A DNA stretch of 64,000 nucleotides from Stictocephala bisonia (Eukaryota > Arthropoda > Insecta > Hemiptera > Membracidae). Below the pieces are notes generated by a model. The model saw only the letters and a program-made list of their open reading frames with translations. It was not told where the DNA came from and ran no database searches. Shown here one piece after another: positions 58,839-64,000 of the stretch; position 1 is the stretch's first letter, and the number at the start of each line of letters is the position of its first letter. The stretch lies in contig JAQJVL010001217.1 in the NCBI GenBank assembly GCA_035578905.1, forward strand, positions 62,001 through 126,000, written 5' to 3'. The translations under genes were made by a program, and so were the position numbers.

Positions 58839-60158
58839 AATTATACATGTACTTATTTGTAAGAAGATGTTCTACAATAATATGCATAAGAGAAAAATCC
58901 CAAAAATGTTTATATGTGTACGTTTAAACTTTGCATTTCATTTTCACAAAATTTTGTAGAAAACCATCCATAACTTATAAATTTCTCTAATATGCAATTT
59001 CTATTATTTTTGCAATCTGATACATAATTTCTGTTCACAATTAGATTTACAACAACAACATGTACAGGTGAAAGTAATATAATACACCATTTGTTTTTTA
59101 ATTGAATGTAATATCGGAAATTTTACAAAATTGGTTTGTGTTATCAGTAAAGCTTTTGTTTTCTCTGCACATAATAAAATATTTAAACTTACTTCATAGT
59201 ATAAATTACTTTTATAATCCATAGTAAATTTCATTCTTTAAAATACACCTTTTTTGAATAAATTTGTTGCTTTTGCAATTGTGTATACATACAAAACATT
59301 TTAGTACTACAAACTTTTCAAATTTTTGTTTTTAGAAAAAAATCATTACCAGCTTGTCATTTATTTTTTATGGAAAATTTTATTACTGGACACAATTTAG
59401 CAACTAAATAGTTACATTTTTGCTATCTTGGAATTGTTCCTAAACATTTTTCTTACCTGCCATAAGAGTTTCAAGTTATGAAAACATGACCTTTGCATAA
59501 TGTATTTTCTATAAGTATATAAATTGTTGTTATAGCTTGGTGTAGTTTTGGGCTTTTAGCCGAATTTGTAAACCAAAATTATTTAATAAGTGTATACAAC
59601 ATATTTATGTGTTTAAATAAAACATTAATATCATTTCTATTCATTTATGTAATGGTTCGTATATTTTAGGCCCTACCAATTTTAAAAAGTAAAAATGAAT
59701 ATAAACTATATGCATTACTTTTAAATATGCTTTATCGTACTGTATTAGAGTGTGACAAAGAAAATAAATAACAATCCAACCCAAAATAGAACTGGGAATT
59801 TTTAGAAATAACAATAATACAATCATCACGCTATTTTCCCCGCTACTAAAATAATTCTAGAAAATAACTACATGCATTTTTATTATCTTTGACATTATTA
59901 GAACGATATCAAACATAAAAAAAATTAAAATGAAAATCTTTACAATATTGGTAAAGCAAAAAATTTAAATGAGGCTGTGTCCAGCAGTGTGAACAGTGAT
60001 GTGGTTTTCCATCACCAGCCACCCGTTGAGATAGTAAACCACATGCAATAATAAAAAAAGTTGGCTTGCTCACAATCACTCCTAGGAAGTTCCAACTAAG
60101 GGATGGGGCCGCTAGTGTTAACTTGGCCTAGGGCCGCAAGTGCCCTAAATCCGGCACT
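58839..60158. other. 3' part of the hAT element, non-coding
   Basis: AT-rich with no ORF of note until the inverted end. Confidence 0.5.
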
Positions 60159-60301
60159 GAGCACCCTTATCAGGTGACGGATTTACAAATGTATTTTAAT
60201 GCTCTATATGAAGTGTTGGTATATGCTGCCCCTGGAGCTAAAATGAAGTCCAGATTTCTCTTTGTTTTGTTAAGAACTTCTCCTCCAATGACTATATTAT
60301 A

Positions 60302-60673
60302 TTGTTGAGAGGTTATTATGACACTAACAAAAATGAACTAGTGCAATTGACCATCTATCAAACGCTGAAATCTCTTTTACGTATAATAATTAAAAAAAAT
60401 ATACTAGTTAATACCATTCCTTACTGCTATGACGACCAATCATTGATAACCATCAATATTTTCACGGCAAATCTTCTAATATGGAAGATCATTAAATTCT
60501 ACAAGGGCGAACTTAACCTTTCATACCATGATTTCAAACAAGTCCTTAGGAGACCACATTTTACCAGACATGAGCTCCACTTTAATAAATCGGGTAAAAA
60601 GCTTTTAGCAGACTGGCTCAATGATTTTATCCATAAGCATGAGAAGGCTTCCCTCAAACTAACCACCGACTGA
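60302..60673 (+). pseudogene. LINE ORF1 C-terminal fragment (esterase-like end)
   Basis: The frame contains NILVNTIPYCYDDQSLI, ELNLSYHDF and RPHFTRHELHFNKSGKKLLA. The FTRHGLHLN-GK-LL form is typical of the end of SGNH/esterase-type ORF1 proteins of insect Jockey/CR1-like LINEs. It lacks its N-terminal half. Its strand is opposite to LINE A on the far side of the hAT. Confidence 0.6.
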
Positions 60674-61262
60674 GCCTCACTCATTTCTACCCTGCCCCCA
60701 GTCAACCTGGCGACTGACTGGGCCACACTCATGGCTACCCCTTACATAGTCAACCTAACAAATAACCAGGACACACTCATGGCTACCCCACCCGCAGTTA
60801 ACCTGATGACTAACCGGGCCACACTCACAGCTACCCCTGGTCACACACACCCCAGTCAACCTGACAACTAATCAGGCTACACTCATGACTATCCTGCCCC
60901 CAGTCAACCTGAAGACTGACCTGTCTACACTCATGGCTACCCTGTTCCTAGTCAACTTGGTGACTGACCGCGCCTCACTCATGGCTATCTTGCCCCCCCC
61001 CCCCCGTTAACCTGACGACTGATCAGGCCACACTCATGGCTATCTTGCCTCCAGTCAACCTGATGACTGACATGGTCACATTCATGGCTATTCTGCCCCC
61101 AGTCAACCTGATGACTGACCTGGCAACACTCATGGCTACCCTGTTCCCAGTCAACTTGATGATGACCCGGCCACACTGATGGCTACCCTGCCCCAGTCAA
61201 CCTGGCAACTGACCGGGCCCCACTCATGGCTACCTTACCTCCAATCAACCTGGCGACTGACC
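60674..61262. repeat. 48-bp tandem repeat, about 12 copies
   Basis: The unit is CACTCATGGCTACCCTGCCC followed by CCAGTCAACCTGACGACTGA and CCGGGCCA. Copies differ at many positions (ACC/ATC, CCC/TTC), and one carries a C run (60997-61006). Confidence 0.92.
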
Positions 61263-62284
61263 AGAAATCTACACCACGACAACCAAAGGACCTACCCACA
61301 TTTTATCTGCTCAAAAGTGCCTATATAGAGGCACCGTACGAACTTATTCTTTTTATATTATTTATACATAAACATATAAATAAATTTGTGTTGCCTTATG
61401 ATACCAGCATATCTGGGCGAAAGTTCTTGCAGAAAACATCTGTTGGTTTTTAATTTAAAATTATCAACTTCAATATTAATTTAATTATTATAATGTATAA
61501 TAATTACCAGTATTAACTCAAACTCAACTTAACTATTGTAAACACAATTTAGGAAATGTAATCACATATTTTTATTGAAAATTGATCATATCTTTAGGTA
61601 TATACAAAAATGAATTTGTTGAAAGAACATTGAAGCCATTGAGTCAGTTAACTTAGTAAACAGCCTGTATTAATAATTATTATTATTATTCATGTGTGCA
61701 CCTGAACGGGCAACGTGAAGTGTAGTTCATGCTGTTTAATGTATTGGCCTTTATTTGTGCCGGCCCTTGTTCCATTCTTTTGGAATGAGACCATTTTCTG
61801 TCCCTAGACCAGGCTCTTCCAGTTTCTTTTCCTGTCGCCCTCTGGCTAACTCTTCAATAAAAAATTGTTTACCTGAATTAATTCTATTTTAAATTTCAGT
61901 TTACATTACATCTGATGATTCGAGACCTTTTTATTACATAAATCCATTTAATTGTTTCTGTTTTGACTCTACTTCAATTTTCATAAAATTATACAATTAG
62001 TTTTGTTAACCTATGGGGGTTTTTCTTTTAATGTGTTCGTGGAATTGTGGTCTTGTTCTCTTGTGTAATAATCAATGTCAGTGTATTCTTCTACTTCCTT
62101 ATCACCTCGAAGTAATTTTAAAAATCAGTATTTATTTAATGAACTGATAATCTATATTTCCCTGATAACCTCTCTTTTTTTTATTTTTTGGATGTCAATA
62201 TACATGTTTATTTGGCCTATATTTTAGACTAGCAAATATATTTATTTCAGAATGTACCTTACCTGTAGTACCCGACAATATGAT
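61263..62284. other. Intergenic, no gene seen
   Basis: AT-rich. A 75-codon frame at 61226-61453 begins in the minisatellite and is not recognised. Confidence 0.5.
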
Positions 62285-64000
62285 ATAAATATTCTTTAAG
62301 TAGTTAATGCTACAGAACACTACAACAAACAATAAATAATGTACATCAGTGCCATATAATATCAACACCTATAATCTTTAAGTAGTTAATGCTACAGAAC
62401 ACTACAACAAACAATAAATAATGTACATCAGTGCCATATAATATCAACACCTACAATCTTTAAGTAGTTAATGCTACAGAACACTACAACAAACAATAAA
62501 TAATGTACATCAGTGCCATATAATATCAACACCTATAATCTTTAAGTAGTTAATGCTACAGAACACTACAACAAACAATAAATAATGTACATCAGTGCCA
62601 TATAATATCAACACCTATAATCTTTAAGTAGTTAATGCTACAGAACACTACAACAAACAATAAATAATGTACATCAGTGCCATATAATATCAACACCTAT
62701 AATCTTTAAGTAGTTAATGCTACAGAACACTACAACAAACAATAAATAATGTACATCAGTGCCATATAATATCAACACCTACAATCTTTAAGTAGTTAAT
62801 GCTACAGAACACTACAACAAACAATAAATAATGTACATCAGTGCCATATAATATCAACACCTACAATCTTTAAGTAGTTAATGCTACAGAACACTACAAC
62901 AAACAATAAATAATGTACATCAGTGCCATATAATATCAACACCTATAATCTTTAAGTAGTTAATGCTACAGAACACTACAACAAACAATAAATAATGTAC
63001 ATCAGTGCCATATAATATCAACACCTATAATCTTTAAGTAGTTAATGCTACAGAACACTACAACAAACAATAAATAATGTACATCAGTGCCATATAATAT
63101 CAACACCTATAATCTTTAAGTAGTTAATGCTACAGAACACTACAACAAACAATAAATAATGTACATCAGTGCCATATAATATCAACACCTATAATCTTTA
63201 AGTAGTTAATGCTACAGAACACTACAACAAACAATAAATAATGTACATCAGTGCCATATAATATCAACACCTATAATCTTTAAGTAGTTAATGCTACAGA
63301 ACACTACAACAAACAATAAATAATGTACATCAGTGCCATATAATATCAACACCTATAATCTTTAAGTAGTTAATGCTACAGAACACTACAACAAACAATA
63401 AATAATGTACATCAGTGCCATATAATATCAACACCTACAATCTTTAAGTAGTTAATGCTACAGAACACTACAACAAACAATAAATAATGTACATCAGTGC
63501 CATATAATATCAACACCTACAATCTTTAAGTAGTTAATGCTACAGAACACTACAACAAACAATAAATAATGTACATCAGTGCCATATAATATCAACACCT
63601 ATAATCTTTAAGTAGTTAATGCTACAGAACACTACAACAAACAATAAATAATGTACATCAGTGCCATATAATATCAACACCTACAATCTTTAAGTAGTTA
63701 ATGCTACAGAACACTACAACAAACAATAAATAATGTACATCAGTGCCATATAATATCAACACCTATAATCTTTAAGTAGTTAATGCTACAGAACACTACA
63801 ACAAACAATAAATAATGTACATCAGTGCCATATAATATCAACACCTACAATCTTTAAGTAGTTAATGCTACAGAACACTACAACAAACAATAAATAATGT
63901 ACATCAGTGCCATATAATATCAACACCTATAATCTTTAAGTAGTTAATGCTACAGAACACTACAACAAACAATAAATAATGTACATCAGTGCCATATAAT
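62285..64000. repeat. 82-bp satellite, about 21 copies, running off the right edge
   Basis: The unit begins AATCTTTAAGTAGTTAATGC and ends GCCATATAATATCAACACCT plus AT. Copies appear identical except for one position, CCTATAATC versus CCTACAATC. The register is exact at 82 bp from 62294. It continues beyond the window. Confidence 0.98.

Larger units (their letters stand above)
54815..60159 (+). mobile_element. 5.3-kb hAT transposon with nested LINE
   Basis: The left end is CAGTGCCGGATTTACCACTA and the right end (reverse complement) is CAGTGCCGGATTTAGGGCAC. Both ends continue into a shared GGCCTAGG.CCGCAAG block in inverted orientation. The flanking 8-mers AGAACCCT (54807) and AGCACCCT (60160) match at seven of eight. 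It holds a broken transposase (55384-57631) and a LINE (57633-58838). The remaining sequence to 60159 is AT-rich and has no recognisable C-terminal domain. Confidence 0.9.

Overview
The window looks like an AT-rich animal nuclear locus, most likely insect. It has long introns with GT..AG junctions, many nested transposable elements, tRNA- and 5S-derived SINEs, and a microtubule-associated protein of the tau/MAP2/MAP4 family with an insect-like five-repeat layout. No species can be named from the sequence. A hemipteran is only a guess.

The one clear host gene is a tau homologue on the + strand, reconstructed here from seven phase-compatible exons: 3619-5812 (proline/serine-rich projection domain), 21064-21107, 24396-24546 (contains an SKIP motif), 29344-29549 (repeats 1-2), 32696-32881 (repeats 3-4), 37059-37097 (39-nt candidate cassette exon) and 47173-47637 (repeat 5 and C-terminus). 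The 5' exons lie outside the window. The last exon stops at a TGA, but the same frame then stays open for 345 more codons (47638-48675). The large first exon starts with GTGAGT directly after its acceptor, which has the form of a recursive splice site.

The introns and the 3' flank are mostly mobile and repetitive DNA. 1-3150: minisatellites, an inverted-repeat element and a long GT tract. 8068-13300: a 5'-truncated LINE, a 15-bp minisatellite, a hAT-type MITE and a fragment resembling a Maverick/Polinton integrase C-terminus. 13300-18381: an intact Mutator-like (MULE) transposon with a 769-aa transposase and a perfect 9-bp target duplication, inserted in an older MITE with TTAA ends. 19902-20497: a solo LTR. 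24642-28414: a 3.7-kb element with inverted ends inside a tau intron; it carries a heat-shock-type promoter (two HSEs, TATA, initiator). 35259-46048: several MITEs and SINEs. 49860-60673: a nested stack of LINEs and a 5.3-kb hAT transposon. 62285-64000: an almost perfectly homogeneous 82-bp satellite that runs off the window.

The host gene and the repeats may interact. The heat-shock-type promoter points the same way as tau and lies just upstream of the repeat-domain exons. The recursive splice site, cassette exon, internal donor and in-frame TGA would each change the projection domain, repeat spacing or tail. All of this is read from sequence and needs transcript data.
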